A stretch of DNA of 54,337 nucleotides from NCBI GenBank assembly GCA_003134435.1, contig PLBE01000181.1:1-54337 (forward strand). The letters run 5' to 3'. Below, piece after piece: positions 1 through 8,523 of this stretch; within the stretch, counting starts at the first letter, position 1; each line of letters begins with the position of its first letter. A program made the position numbers and the translations under genes. The DNA comes from Acidobacteriaceae bacterium (GTDB taxonomy: Bacteria; Acidobacteriota; Terriglobia; Terriglobales; Acidobacteriaceae). The notes beneath the pieces were generated by a model. The model did not search any database, was not told where the DNA came from, and saw only the letters and a program-made list of their open reading frames with translations.

Positions 1-888
1 GTCGGCGGTGATGTTCTTGGCTGGTCCGCCAGTCACCGGAACGATCCAGAGATCGTTGTTGGTGGACGTGGCTTCGACCTTGTCGTGGTTCGAGGTGTAG
101 CAAATCTCCTGCCCGTCGGGAGAGAAGGCGTAGTCGTCCTGTCCGCCCAGCGAGAAGACGGGCGCGTCGAAGTCGCCGGGCGTGAGGTCGCGGGGTGGCA
201 GAAGCTGAGCGCCCGCGCTTTTTGGGAGAGGGGGAACTGGTATCACGAAAATGTGCGTGCGCAACCCGCGCTTATAAGCGCTCCAGTGTCGATAGAGCAA
301 CCGATCAAAGATGATTGCTTTGACTTTCGAGTTTTCCGCTTCCTTCACTCTTTGGGCATTACACGCTTGATCCGCGCATTCGGGATACACATCGGAAGTG
401 AAAAGAATGTTCTTGCCATCCGGAGACCAGAGTTCGCCTCCAGCTTCCGTAGCAATCGAAGTCAGCATATGCACGTCAGTAACAGCGCCCGCAGCCCCAT
501 CAAAATCGGCAATCCAGATTTGCGAGCCGCCTTCTTTGGTCGAGAGGAAGGCAAAGCGCTTGCCATCGGGAGCCCAGCGTGGACGGTCTCCGTCCTGATC
601 GGGGATGAGGATGCGTTCGGAGCCCACCCTCCGCTCCGGGGAAGGGTGGGGCACCCCCGTTTCGTTGGAGTCGGCGTTCAGGGGGACGATCCAGATGTGG
701 GGCGTCTTATTGTTGGCGGCCAGGTCCACGTCGACGGCGCTGAAAAGCACCCACTGGCCATCGGGCGAAGGAACGGGCTCGCCGACGCGCTTCAGCTTCA
801 TCATGTCTTCAAAGGTGAAGGGATGCCTGGCCTGCGAGAAGGCGGGAAGAGAAAAAAGAAGGACGACAAAAAAAGTAAGGCGGCGCAT
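1..888 (-). CDS. S9-family peptidase (prolyl oligopeptidase/acylaminoacyl-peptidase type), N-terminal part
   Basis: The frame runs open from an ATG at 888 to the window edge (296 codons), so the catalytic C-terminus lies outside. It opens MRRLTFFVVLLFSLPAFSQA, a clear Sec signal peptide, so the protein is exported. Several PD40-type beta-propeller blades follow, with motifs such as PSPDGQWVLFS, WAPDGKRFAF, WSPDGKNILF and FSPDGQEICY. This is the propeller that gates the alpha/beta-hydrolase domain in S9 peptidases, which cleave short or acylated peptides. The motif order and the segment SKVKAIIFDRLLYRHWSAY are typical of DPP/acylaminoacyl-peptidases. A palindromic repeat at 622-656 is read in frame and adds about 12 residues (GVPHPSPERRVG). 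The catalytic Ser-Asp-His cannot be checked here. Family assignment is good; exact specificity is unknown. Confidence 0.85.
   Translation of the reverse strand, partial: MRRLTFFVVLLFSLPAFSQARHPFTFEDMMKLKRVGEPVPSPDGQWVLFSAVDVDLAANNKTPHIWIVPLNADSNETGVPHPSPERRVGSERILIPDQDGDRPRWAPDGKRFAFLSTKEGGSQIWIADFDGAAGAVTDVHMLTSIATEAGGELWSPDGKNILFTSDVYPECADQACNAQRVKEAENSKVKAIIFDRLLYRHWSAYKRGLRTHIFVIPVPPLPKSAGAQLLPPRDLTPGDFDAPVFSLGGQDDYAFSPDGQEICYTSNHDKVEATSTNNDLWIVPVTGGPAKNITAD
622..656. repeat. Palindromic repeat copy A, inside the S9 peptidase gene
   Basis: CCCACCCT (623-630) pairs perfectly with AGGGTGGG (643-650), followed by GGGGCACCC. The same GCCC...GGGGC(G)CACCC layout recurs at 12552-12588, 21546-21580 and 23646-23678. 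This copy lies in frame within a coding region and is translated. Confidence 0.65.
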
Positions 889-1010
889 CAATCACCTCGG
901 CGGAACAAAAGAGTTTAGCACTGAGGTCCGAGGTTCGAGGTCAGATTGCAAGGGTGAAGGCTCCGGCGTTGTTTTACTTCAGCAATCTGACCTCATACCT
1001 CTGCAATCGA

Positions 1011-1319
1011 TTATCCCAGTTCTTCCAGCATGGAGGTCATCTCCGATTGCGCGTGCGTGTTGCCGGTGCGGCGGGCGCTGGAGATGCCATCCACCAGCCA
1101 GCGCTTGGCCTCATCGGGACGGCTGGCGGTGGCTAGCGTCTGTGCGGCCATGAAGTAGGCGGGAGTGTAGTCGGGATTTTTTGCGATCAGCGTGGTAAAT
1201 TCCTGCAACGCCTGGTCGGTTTGGCCGGCTTTTGAATACTCCAGCGCGAGTCCATAGCGGGCGAAAGAATCTTCGGGATTCGCGGTAAGAATTTCGCTTA
1301 ACAGGGCAATGCGATCCAT
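1011..1319 (-). CDS. Tetratricopeptide repeat (TPR) protein
   Basis: A 102-residue protein made almost entirely of TPR-like helices. ANPEDSFARYGLALEYSKAG and KNPDYTPAYFMAAQTLATAS are recognisable repeat halves with the usual small and aromatic positions (A/Y/G/L/A/Y). There is no signal peptide or membrane segment, so a cytoplasmic protein-protein adaptor is likely. It lies 122 bp upstream of the S9 peptidase start on the same strand and could be co-transcribed with it. Short TPR proteins of this size are common in Acidobacteriota. The partner is unknown. Confidence 0.7.
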   Translation of the reverse strand: MDRIALLSEILTANPEDSFARYGLALEYSKAGQTDQALQEFTTLIAKNPDYTPAYFMAAQTLATASRPDEAKRWLVDGISSARRTGNTHAQSEMTSMLEELG

Positions 1320-1409
1320 AAAAAGTTCTCAGTTCCCGGTTCTCAGTTCTCAGACTGCTTACCATTCATATCACGGGGCGCGTTACAATGGCTTTTCCGA
1401 GAGACGAAA

Positions 1410-1829
1410 TTGGCCTGCCCATTTTTTGTGCCGCTTGAGATTGTGAATGATGGTTCTCGGCTGCATCCTTCGCGCCTGCCACTGGGCGCGGGATGGAAGG
1501 GGAATTGTCAAGCGTCGGGGCAGGAGCTGAGGGCATCGGATGATTGTGTACGAGAATTCTGCAATCTTGGTTATGCGACGGCCTGTCCGCATCTGCCGCG
1601 GGAGCGGGACTGGGATGCGGTTCGTTTTTCGGTGGCGCGCGCGGGCCGGGAGCAGGTGACGATCTGTTTTACCTGCGAATTGGCGCATGCTCCGATTGAG
1701 CATGGAAAATTGACTTTCGATCTGGTGCGCGAGGGTTGGATCGAGTCCCATGGCGATCCGCGCGTGATGCGACTTGCTGACGCTTATCTGCGGGCTTATC
1801 GAGCGCGACACAGTGTAGTTGGTGACTGA
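1410..1829 (+). CDS. Conserved Cys-rich protein of unknown function
   Basis: 139 residues from a TTG start (MACPFFVPLEIV...). The N-terminal half has a run of cysteines: one at residue 3, one in GNCQASG, then CVREFCNLGYATACPH, and a later CFTC pair. Such spacing suggests a metal or Fe-S site, but no family could be named. The stop lies 6 bp before the thioesterase ATG, so the two are probably co-transcribed and perhaps translationally coupled. A competing ATG at 1388 gives only 16 codons in another frame, so the TTG is preferred. Confidence 0.6.
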   Translation: MACPFFVPLEIVNDGSRLHPSRLPLGAGWKGNCQASGQELRASDDCVREFCNLGYATACPHLPRERDWDAVRFSVARAGREQVTICFTCELAHAPIEHGKLTFDLVREGWIESHGDPRVMRLADAYLRAYRARHSVVGD

Positions 1830-1835
1830 GATTCT

Positions 1836-2345
1836 ATGAATAATGATAAAGCCCAGTCTCTTTGTCCCAGGCCGGTACGCGAATCGATCTCTGAAATGGT
1901 GGAGATCGTTCTGCCGAATGATGCCAACCCACTGAATGCACTGCTGGGCGGGCGGTTGATGCACTGGATCGACCTTGCCGGGGCGATGGCCGCACACCGG
2001 CACTCGCGCACTTATGTAGTGACCGCGTCGATTGATCATATGGATTTTCTGGTGCCGGTTCGGGTGGGAGATTTTGTGGTCCTGCGCTCGTCGGTGAATC
2101 GGGTGTACCACACTTCGATGGAGGTGGGGGTGAAGGTGTGGGTGGAGGATTATCGTTCGCAGGAGAACCGGCACGTGAGTTCCGCCTATCTGACTTTTGT
2201 GGCGATTGACGCCACCGGAAATAAGGTTCCGGTTCCACCGGTTGTTCCCGAGACGGAGGATGAAAGGCGCCGTTATGAGGATGCGGCACACCGTCGGGAG
2301 ATACGACGTAAGGAGTCGGTGCGGAGGAACGAAGTTCGGAGTTAG
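1836..2345 (+). CDS. Acyl-CoA thioesterase (hot-dog fold)
   Basis: 169 residues with the hallmarks of the YciA/ACOT hot-dog family: N-terminal MVEIVLPNDANPLNALLGG, followed by LMHWIDLAGAMAAHRHS (central helix with the conserved Asp) and the strand VTASIDHMDFLVPVRVGD. Members hydrolyse acyl-CoA to free fatty acid and CoA in the cytoplasm and are usually hexameric. The Arg/Glu-rich tail after about residue 140 is low complexity and probably flexible. It follows the Cys-rich gene by 6 bp. cydA starts 77 bp downstream but encodes an unrelated function. Chain-length preference cannot be told from sequence. Confidence 0.88.
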   Translation: MNNDKAQSLCPRPVRESISEMVEIVLPNDANPLNALLGGRLMHWIDLAGAMAAHRHSRTYVVTASIDHMDFLVPVRVGDFVVLRSSVNRVYHTSMEVGVKVWVEDYRSQENRHVSSAYLTFVAIDATGNKVPVPPVVPETEDERRRYEDAAHRREIRRKESVRRNEVRS

Positions 2346-2422
2346 ACGCTGCTGCGCGGAACAAGTGACAACTTAGGCTGAGTTGGTGCTAAGCTGGAGT
2401 GTTTATCACTGAGACCTGATTT

Positions 2423-3781
2423 ATGGATAGCGCACTTTTTGTTCATCGACTGCATTTCGCTTTTACGGCGACGTTTCATTATCTGTTTCCGCAACTGACC
2501 ATGGGCCTGGCGCTGCTGATCGTGGTGCTAAAGACAATCGGATTGCGGCGCAATGATCCCGTGTATCACGAAGCGGCGCGTTTTTGGGGACGGATTTTCG
2601 GGATCAATTTTGTTCTGGGAGTGGTGACTGGGATTCCGATGGAATTCCAGTTTGGCACGAACTGGTCTCATTTTTCGCGCTTCGCGGGTGGAGTGATCGG
2701 GCAGACGCTGGGCATGGAGGGGATGTTTGCCTTCTTTCTGGAATCGGCGTTTCTGGGATTGTTTCTGTACGGAGAGAAACGGCTGAGCGCGAGAGCGCAC
2801 TGGCTATCAGCCGTCGCGGTGTTTGTGGGGTCGTGGCTGTCGGGTTATTTCATCATCGCCACGGACGCCTTCATGCAGCATCCGGTCGGCTATTTCACGG
2901 CTTCGGACGGAAGTCTGCAGCTGTCGGGCTTCTGGGATTTCGTGCTGAATCCATGGGCGGGATGGCAATATGCGCACAACATGAGCGGAGCGGCGATCAC
3001 GGGCGCGTTTATCATGACCGCGGTGGGCGCGTTCTATCTGCTCTCGGGCAAGTGGACGACGCACGGCCGCATCTTTGTCAAGGCGGGCGTGATTGTTGGT
3101 TGCGTGTTCAGCGTGTTGCAGATTTTTCCGACCGGAGATCGGCAAGGGAAAATGGTCAGCGACCAGCAACCGGTGACGCTGGCGGCAATGGAGGGCCTAT
3201 TTCAAGGCCAGACGGGGGCTCCGCTGGTCATTGTGGGTCAGCCTGACGAAAAGGAAGGTAAGATCGACAACCCGATCGAAGTTCCGGGGATGTTGAGCAT
3301 GCTGACTTATAAGCGCTGGAATGCCAACGTCCGCGGCCTCGACGCTTTCCCGAGACAAGACTGGCCGGATAACATTCCACTGCTTTATTACAGTTATCAC
3401 ATCATGGTTGGCTTGGGGACGTTCTTTGTGGCGGTAATGGTGGTGTCATTATTTCTACTGTGGCGAGGCAAACTTTTTAATGCGCGGTGGATGCTTTGGA
3501 TATTGATGCTGGCAGCGCCATTTCCTTACATTGCGAATACAGCCGGATGGATGACCGCCGAACTTGGCCGGCAGCCCTGGTTGGTCTATGGGTTGATGCG
3601 GACGGAAGCGGGCTACTCCACGATGGTATCGGCGGGTAACGGTATGTTCACGCTGTTGGGATTCATGGGGATATACATGGTGCTGGGTATTCTGGGTCTT
3701 TTCCTGATCCGGCGCGAAATTGAGAACGGTCCTCTGGCGGGGACCGGATTCGCGTCAAATCTACATCCGGAGGTGAAGTAA
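2423..3781 (+). CDS. cydA: Cytochrome bd quinol oxidase subunit I
   Basis: 452 residues, an integral membrane protein carrying the haems b558, b595 and d; with CydB it oxidises quinol and reduces O2 to water with high affinity. Diagnostic features are the N-terminal FVHRLHFAFTATFHYLFPQL segment with haem-ligand His, FGTNWSHFSRFAGGVIGQ, and the GRQPWLVYGLMRT motif near the C-terminus. The Q-loop between the middle helices is short, as in the short-loop (CioA-like) class. cydB starts 2 bp after the stop, giving a tight cydAB unit. No cydX or cydCD is in the window. It would serve respiration at low oxygen. Confidence 0.96.
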   Translation: MDSALFVHRLHFAFTATFHYLFPQLTMGLALLIVVLKTIGLRRNDPVYHEAARFWGRIFGINFVLGVVTGIPMEFQFGTNWSHFSRFAGGVIGQTLGMEGMFAFFLESAFLGLFLYGEKRLSARAHWLSAVAVFVGSWLSGYFIIATDAFMQHPVGYFTASDGSLQLSGFWDFVLNPWAGWQYAHNMSGAAITGAFIMTAVGAFYLLSGKWTTHGRIFVKAGVIVGCVFSVLQIFPTGDRQGKMVSDQQPVTLAAMEGLFQGQTGAPLVIVGQPDEKEGKIDNPIEVPGMLSMLTYKRWNANVRGLDAFPRQDWPDNIPLLYYSYHIMVGLGTFFVAVMVVSLFLLWRGKLFNARWMLWILMLAAPFPYIANTAGWMTAELGRQPWLVYGLMRTEAGYSTMVSAGNGMFTLLGFMGIYMVLGILGLFLIRREIENGPLAGTGFASNLHPEVK

Positions 3782-3783
3782 AT

Positions 3784-4821
3784 ATGGTGAGCCTCTGGTT
3801 CTGGATTGTGGCGGCGATGGTGGCGACCTACGTTGTGCTGGACGGCTTCGACCTGGGCGCGGGGGCGATTTATCTGATTGCGGCCAAGACGAACGAAGAG
3901 CGGCGGCGCGTCCTGCGGGCCATAGGACCTGTGTGGGATGGCAACGAAGTATGGTTGCTCGCGGCTGGGGGGATACTCTATTTCGCCTTCCCACAACTTT
4001 ACGCGTCGAGCTTCAGCGGATTCTACCTGCCGCTGACGATTGTGCTGTGGTTGTTGATACTGCGCGGCATCGGCATTGAGTTTCGCGCCCACATTGAAAC
4101 CCCGATCTGGCAGGACTTCTTCGACGTGGTGTTCAGCGTGTCGAGCATTCTGTTGGCGGTGTTTTTTGGCGCGGCGTTAGGCAATGTGGTGCGCGGAGTT
4201 CCGCTGGATGTAACGGGGTATTTCTTTGAACCGCTGTGGACCAATTTCAAACTGGGGCCGCAGACGGGCATTCTGGATTGGTACACGGTGCTGACCGGAG
4301 TGATGGCGCTGGTGACGCTGACGGCGCACGGATCTTATTATGTGGCGCTGAAAACGGACGCGGACCTCGGCCGCCGGGCGCGGGGTTTCGCGTTGCTGTG
4401 CTGGCCCTTGCAGTTTTTTCTGACCTGTATTTCCATGGTTGCGACTTATTTTATTCGGCCTGAAATCATGGGGAACTACGAGAGGCACCCGATCGGGTTG
4501 CTGATTCCGATCGTTGTGATCCTGAGCCTGGCTATGATGCTGTGGGCGAACCCGAAGGGAAAAGAGAAACTGGCGTTCATCGCATCGAGCCTTTATTTGG
4601 CCTTTATGCTGGTGGGCGCGGCGTTTGCGCTCTATCCAGTTGTGCTGCCTGCTCGCGACCACCAATACGATCTCACCATCTACAATACCGCGGCCAGCAT
4701 TCATGGACTGAGCGTTGGCCTGGTCTGGTGGACGCTGAGCGCAATGCTCGCGGTGGGGTATTTTGTTTTTGTCTACCGTATGTTCCGCGGCAAGGTGCAG
4801 TTGGGAGAAGGACACTACTAA
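3784..4821 (+). CDS. cydB: Cytochrome bd quinol oxidase subunit II
   Basis: 345 residues with about eight to nine membrane helices. The N-terminus VLDGFDLGAGAIYL is the CydB signature, followed by RRVLRAIGPVWDGNEVWLLA, the most conserved stretch of this subunit. CydB has no haem in most members and stabilises CydA. The start ATG is 2 bp after the cydA stop, so translation is probably coupled. The stop codon falls inside a short tandem repeat. Confidence 0.96.
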   Translation: MVSLWFWIVAAMVATYVVLDGFDLGAGAIYLIAAKTNEERRRVLRAIGPVWDGNEVWLLAAGGILYFAFPQLYASSFSGFYLPLTIVLWLLILRGIGIEFRAHIETPIWQDFFDVVFSVSSILLAVFFGAALGNVVRGVPLDVTGYFFEPLWTNFKLGPQTGILDWYTVLTGVMALVTLTAHGSYYVALKTDADLGRRARGFALLCWPLQFFLTCISMVATYFIRPEIMGNYERHPIGLLIPIVVILSLAMMLWANPKGKEKLAFIASSLYLAFMLVGAAFALYPVVLPARDHQYDLTIYNTAASIHGLSVGLVWWTLSAMLAVGYFVFVYRMFRGKVQLGEGHY

Positions 4822-4850
4822 GGATTGCTGTCAGCTAAGGATTGCTGTCA
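4819..4850. repeat. 15-bp tandem duplication at the cydB stop
   Basis: TAAGGATTGCTGTCA occurs at 4819-4833 and again at 4836-4850, a 17-bp period. The first copy supplies the cydB stop codon. It looks like a recent slippage duplication; no function is evident. Confidence 0.7.
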
Positions 4851-4981
4851 ACGGTCAACTCTCAGATCTAAGCGTCCTCAGTTCCAGACAACACAGGAGT
4901 GTATTCCGAGTTCTGGCACCGGCGAGCTAATGCTCATGGCGGGCGGCTGATGGCTTGTTACTCCTCCCGTATAATCAATGA

Positions 4982-5830
4982 ATGAGCGCACACTCGCACC
5001 ATCCGGGGCAGCAGCAGCCCAGCCCGCAACCTCTACCTGGTGTCAAAGCCATCATCGCCGTCGGTTCCGGCAAGGGCGGGGTCGGAAAGACGACGCTGTC
5101 GGTGAATCTTGCCATCGCGCTGACGAAAATGGGGTACAAAGTGGGGTTGCTCGACGCCGACGTGTACGGGCCGAACGTCCCACTGATGCTTGGCACCAGC
5201 GAGCAACCAAAAGTGATTGACGAGGGGCAGATCGCGCCTATCAACTCACATGGGCTCAAGGTGATTTCGGTCGGGTTTCTGAATCCGGGAGACAAGCCGT
5301 TGATCTGGCGCGGTCCCATGCTGCATTCGATCATCAAGCAATTTCTGGGCTCGGTGCAGTGGGGACAGCTTGACTATCTGGTGATTGATCTACCTCCGGG
5401 GACGGGAGACGTGGCGCTTTCGCTGATTCAGACGGTGCCGTTGACCGGGGCGATTGTGGTCTCGACGCCATCGGATGTTGCGCTACAGGATGCACGCAAA
5501 GCGATCGAGATGTTCCGTCAGATGAAGGTGGACATCGTGGGCATGGTCGAGAATATGAGCTATTTCGTGTGTCCACACTGTCAACATGAGATCGACATTT
5601 TTTCGCGGGGCGGCGCGGAGAAGACAGCGAAACAGTTTGACATCGCCTTTCTCGGCAGTGTCGAACTCGACCCGGAGATTCGAAAGTCTGGTGACGGCGG
5701 CGCACCGGCCGTACTTCAGGGTGAGGATTCGGCTCATGCGAAGTCGCTGTTCGCATTTGCGCGCAATGTAGTGTCGCGGGTGGAGGAGATCAAGGCCGGC
5801 AGTTCGGAAAGCGTGATTCAGATTCAGTAG
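4982..5830 (+). CDS. mrp: Mrp/ApbC-type Fe-S cluster carrier ATPase
   Basis: 282 residues. After a His/Gln/Pro-rich N-terminal tail comes the deviant Walker A GSGKGGVGKTT (about residues 28-38), then LLDADVYGPNVPLMLG, VIDLPPGTGDVALSL and ENMSYFVCPHC, whose CPHC (about residue 200) is the dimer-bridging cluster ligand pair of Mrp/NBP35 proteins. These P-loop ATPases carry and deliver [4Fe-4S] clusters. The N-terminal DUF59 domain found in many Mrp proteins is absent, which is common in shorter homologues. It is a single gene, 160 bp after cydB, closed by a strong hairpin. Confidence 0.9.
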   Translation: MSAHSHHPGQQQPSPQPLPGVKAIIAVGSGKGGVGKTTLSVNLAIALTKMGYKVGLLDADVYGPNVPLMLGTSEQPKVIDEGQIAPINSHGLKVISVGFLNPGDKPLIWRGPMLHSIIKQFLGSVQWGQLDYLVIDLPPGTGDVALSLIQTVPLTGAIVVSTPSDVALQDARKAIEMFRQMKVDIVGMVENMSYFVCPHCQHEIDIFSRGGAEKTAKQFDIAFLGSVELDPEIRKSGDGGAPAVLQGEDSAHAKSLFAFARNVVSRVEEIKAGSSESVIQIQ

Positions 5831-5847
5831 GATCGGTGAGCTTTCAG

Positions 5848-5869
5848 CCGGCTGGCGGTTGCCAGCCGG
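5848..5869. terminator. Hairpin between convergent genes
   Basis: CCGGCTGGC-ggtt-GCCAGCCGG is a perfect 9-bp stem with a 4-nt loop. It sits 18 bp after the mrp stop and 17 bp before the end of the convergent collagen-like gene. There is no clear T-run, so it may be a bidirectional or weak terminator. Confidence 0.6.
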
Positions 5870-5885
5870 AATCAGAGGAGCGGGC

Positions 5886-6674
5886 TTACTTGAACTGCAA
5901 GTGCAACTGGTAGAGGCTGACTTGAGTAGCGCCGGCGCCCGAATTGAAAGTGACGAGGCGCACGACGTAATCGCCATTCGCTCCGGTGGGCATTCCCTCC
6001 CAGGCAGTCGAGTAGATCCCGAAGGGGGTAGTCAACGGTACTCTCCCCGAAAGCGCAAACCAGTTCATTCCGTCGGGTGTGTATTCGGCCTCGGCAAAAC
6101 TTCCGGCGGGCAGAACGTAGGTTCCCAGCGTGAGCACGAGGCGAACCGTGGTCGCACTGAGCATATCGATCTGATTGCGATAGAGGGTATATCCGATTTC
6201 GCTCCAACCAGAATTCGCGCTGAACCAGCCCCATCCGGAAAAGCTATAGTCGGCGGGAGCAGCCAATGTTCCGGGCGTACCCGGGGGGCCCTGGACTCCT
6301 GGTGGACCCTGGGCTCCGGTATGGCCTGATGGACCTGGAGCTCCTTGAGGACCTGCTGGTCCGTTTGCTCCTTGAGTTCCGGGGGGTCCCACCAGGGAGT
6401 GATAACTCTTGCCATTGTCCGATTCCAGAATCATGCCGCCGGCGATGGACAGAGTGTATTGCCCGGCGAGCGGGGCCGGAGTGGGCAATCCAAGATCAAC
6501 GAACGTGATTGCAGATTGGCGGGTGTTACCGGCCTGCGGCTGGATGCTCAGGGGGCCAGTGCAATTCGTGCCCGGACTGCCAACGGCGCACTGCGCCCAT
6601 GCGATTCCAGGAAACAGGCTTACTGTGGCGATCAATATACAGTGCTTCAAATAGTGCTTTGAATAGTGTTTCAC
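5886..6674 (-). CDS. Secreted collagen-like protein
   Basis: 262 residues. An N-terminal signal peptide (MKHYSKHYLKHCILIATVSL, then FPGIAWAQ) is followed by a short globular part, then about 13 uninterrupted Gly-X-Y triplets at residues ~97-137 (GPPGTQGANGPAGPQG and so on, Pro-rich), and a ~125-residue C-terminal domain with aromatic-rich beta motifs (WGWFSANSGW, YTPDGMNWFALSG). Bacterial collagen-like proteins form triple-helical stalks that display the C-terminal domain outside the cell. The companion gene 6690-7034 lies 15 bp upstream and also encodes a signal peptide, so they form a secreted pair. The ligand is unknown. Confidence 0.8.
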   Translation of the reverse strand: MKHYSKHYLKHCILIATVSLFPGIAWAQCAVGSPGTNCTGPLSIQPQAGNTRQSAITFVDLGLPTPAPLAGQYTLSIAGGMILESDNGKSYHSLVGPPGTQGANGPAGPQGAPGPSGHTGAQGPPGVQGPPGTPGTLAAPADYSFSGWGWFSANSGWSEIGYTLYRNQIDMLSATTVRLVLTLGTYVLPAGSFAEAEYTPDGMNWFALSGRVPLTTPFGIYSTAWEGMPTGANGDYVVRLVTFNSGAGATQVSLYQLHLQFK

Positions 6675-6689
6675 TAGGGTCTCCAGACT

Positions 6690-7034
6690 TTATGGGATCA
6701 CGGCTACGGCTTCGTCACTGTATCCGCTCTCGCCGTTGCCGTTAACCGCAGTGGTGACGTAGTAGAGCGTTTGCTTTCCGTTTAATTGGACTTCTGTGTA
6801 AGTTAAAGTGACGATTCCGGAGGCCAGTGGTGCGTATGGGCCTCCATGCGCATTGCCGCAGTAGAGGTTGTAGCTCGACCCATTCTGACTAGCGGTCCAC
6901 GTCAGGACGACGGAATGCCCGGTAAGGGCGATTGTGGTGTTGCCACCGAGGGTTATGTTGCCTTGCAAGCCTGCCTGGGCGTTGCCGATTCCCGGGCATC
7001 CCAGAAGCAGGCAGATGGCGAATAGTGGTTTCAT
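6690..7034 (-). CDS. Small secreted fibronectin type III-like protein
   Basis: 114 residues starting MKPLFAICLLLGCPGIGNAQ, a signal peptide. The rest is a single FN3-like beta sandwich: SVVLTWTASQNGSSYNLYCG, then GPYAPLASGI, YTEVQLNGKQTLYYVTTAVN and a GESGYSDEAV end. This pattern (W in strand B, tyrosine corner, SxYSxE end) is usual for FN3 modules. It is first in a two-gene minus-strand unit with the collagen-like protein. Confidence 0.72.
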   Translation of the reverse strand: MKPLFAICLLLGCPGIGNAQAGLQGNITLGGNTTIALTGHSVVLTWTASQNGSSYNLYCGNAHGGPYAPLASGIVTLTYTEVQLNGKQTLYYVTTAVNGNGESGYSDEAVAVIP

Positions 7035-7414
7035 GGGATGGCGCTCATTCCGGTTGCATGCGCGGCAGAGTCTCTGAGCCGGGCGATCGTTGTAAAAATG
7101 TTGTAAACGATGTTCGGTTTTGGCAGCAGGGCGCCGCGGTTCACGGGAACCGCCGAAAGCAGTGCTGGGACTTATTGTCCGTGGTTACTATCCGGCGGAT
7201 TGTGTTACTACTCGCCGAAGCTGGATGATTCCTGACGATGATCCAGCTTCGCAGAAAGCAGATATCTTGTAAGTGACCCAGGTACAGAGAATTCGTGATG
7301 AATGCACTGGTGAGTAATTTGATTGGTTGTCTTGCATCCGAGTATTTGAGCAGCGCTGATGGTGCGCTCGATTTGTTTCGAATGTTGAACCTCATTCGAA
7401 GTGTCCGCCTGAAA
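7035..7414. other. Intergenic region without a supported gene
   Basis: About 380 bp between the FN3-like start and the IS remnant. It should hold the promoter of the secreted pair. Short frames on the minus strand (7141-7395) show no recognisable domain, and I see no repeat or RNA. Confidence 0.5.
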
Positions 7415-7936
7415 CCACAGTAGAAGTGTCCCGTTTTAGAGTTCCTTGGACGAGGAAGAACCGAGTGGGGAGAACAGGATTGAGCAAGAAAGAGCTAAGG
7501 CACCGCCGCCGTCCGACGGCCCGGCAACTGGACGAAGTGTTCTGGCTGGAGGAAGAACGCGTGGTCAGTGAGGACTGGGTGGTGCGCTATCACAACCGGC
7601 TGCTGAAACGGGAACGGCAGAGCCGGCACTGGGCGCCGGCCAGGAGTCGTGAACTGGTGCGGGAAAACGAAGCTGGAGCGGTTGCGATTCACTATCACGG
7701 TCAGCGTGTGGGCTTCCGCGAGGGGAAGGCTTCTATAGCGCTGGTCGAGGGAAGGGGCGCTGCCCCTTCCCCCGCGCCCCCTTCCCCGCCCCTCCGACGC
7801 AATCTTCCTCCAGCCGCGAATCATCCCTGGAGACTAGGCTTTCAACAGCGAAAAATGGTCCACGTTTCCGGACCAACGTGAACCACGACCCGGGGACATT
7901 TCTATTGTGGAGAACGCGGGGACACTTCTATTGTGG
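7415..7936 (+). mobile_element. Internally deleted IS remnant with both inverted ends (ISNCY-like)
   Basis: The left end CCACAGTAGAAGTGTCCCG (7415-7433) is the reverse complement, with one mismatch, of the right end at 7917-7936. A second right-end-like copy CGGGGACATTTCTATTGTGG lies at 7891-7910. Between them is only the 3' part of a transposase gene. The ~520-bp unit therefore keeps both ends but has lost most of the transposase. A perfect 10-bp hairpin (GGGAAGGGGC/GCCCCTTCCC, 7749-7771) lies inside. No target duplication is obvious. Confidence 0.7.
7426..7881 (+). pseudogene. Transposase C-terminal fragment (integrase-core, ISNCY-like)
   Basis: The frame encodes KELRHRRRPTARQLDEVFWL, EEERVVSEDWVVRYHNRLLK and RERQSRHWAPARSRELVREN, followed by IHYHGQRVGFRE. 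This is the C-terminal tail of rve-type transposases, where the DNA-binding strand motif WVVRYxNRLLQ follows the catalytic core. The DDE core is missing, and after about 7735 the frame becomes Pro/Ala-rich noise. It is therefore a dead remnant framed by the two inverted ends. The subfamily name is from memory of similar transposases and is less certain than the fact of the remnant. Confidence 0.7.
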
Positions 7937-8049
7937 TATGAGAACGACAACTGCCGGTACTTGACATCCTGCGCTAACCGCCGCAAAATATTCGGAAACT
8001 CAGGTACACAGCCTATTTCCCATCGAGATTTAGACAGTCGACCACGTTT

Positions 8050-8244
8050 ATGACGCCTAGCCAGCCGTCGCGATCCTCCCCAGAGAAAGTCAGCCCTGAA
8101 CAGTGCAAGCACCCTCGAGTGCAAATCGTCTCTCGCGACGACGAAGCCGAATATGTGGAATGTCAGGAGTGTGGGGATGTTTTCGAGTCCAGTGAATTGA
8201 AGGACATGGCGATCGAGGAAAAGAAAGAGCCCGACGAAGAGTAA
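8050..8244 (+). CDS. Small zinc-ribbon protein
   Basis: 64 residues: a Ser/Pro-rich head, then CKHPRVQIVSRDDEAEYVEC and QECGDVFESSEL, ending in an acidic tail. The C-x3-type and CxxC pairs (C...C, CQEC) resemble a one-knuckle zinc ribbon, of the sort seen in small nucleic-acid or RNA-polymerase associated proteins. It is isolated, between the IS remnant and the cyclase gene. Codon use is compatible with neighbours, but the short length limits certainty. Confidence 0.6.
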   Translation: MTPSQPSRSSPEKVSPEQCKHPRVQIVSRDDEAEYVECQECGDVFESSELKDMAIEEKKEPDEE

Positions 8245-8523
8245 ACCGCACAGGAACTGTCTTTCACCCCTTGCTTTGCGGTCCATGGATCGATTTTCAA
8301 CCATTGTGTTGTTTTCCGGTACGGAGACAGGATGATCTCACGAAGGCGGGGCCGAGATCGCGAAGATCATGCCGAAGTACGATACCAGGCCGCTAGGAGC
8401 GCCGCCGCATCGAACGAGGCGGATATCTGCGGACTCGCCTGCTTCGCCGCCGGCGCAAGAGCGGCGCAGCGGGTGCCAGAAACATAACCGCGCTCCTCAC
8501 CCGGGCTGCCGTATTCTGGAGAA

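Noticed and set aside
85-918. 277-codon plus-strand frame
   Set aside because: It is antisense to the S9 peptidase, which has signal peptide and propeller motifs.
6265-6385. Short-period DNA repeat at the Gly-X-Y region
   Set aside because: It is coding repetition of a collagen-like segment, not a CRISPR or satellite. No CRISPR array was seen anywhere in the window.
7141-7395. 84-codon minus frame as a gene
   Set aside because: No recognisable motif, no ribosome site and an odd composition.
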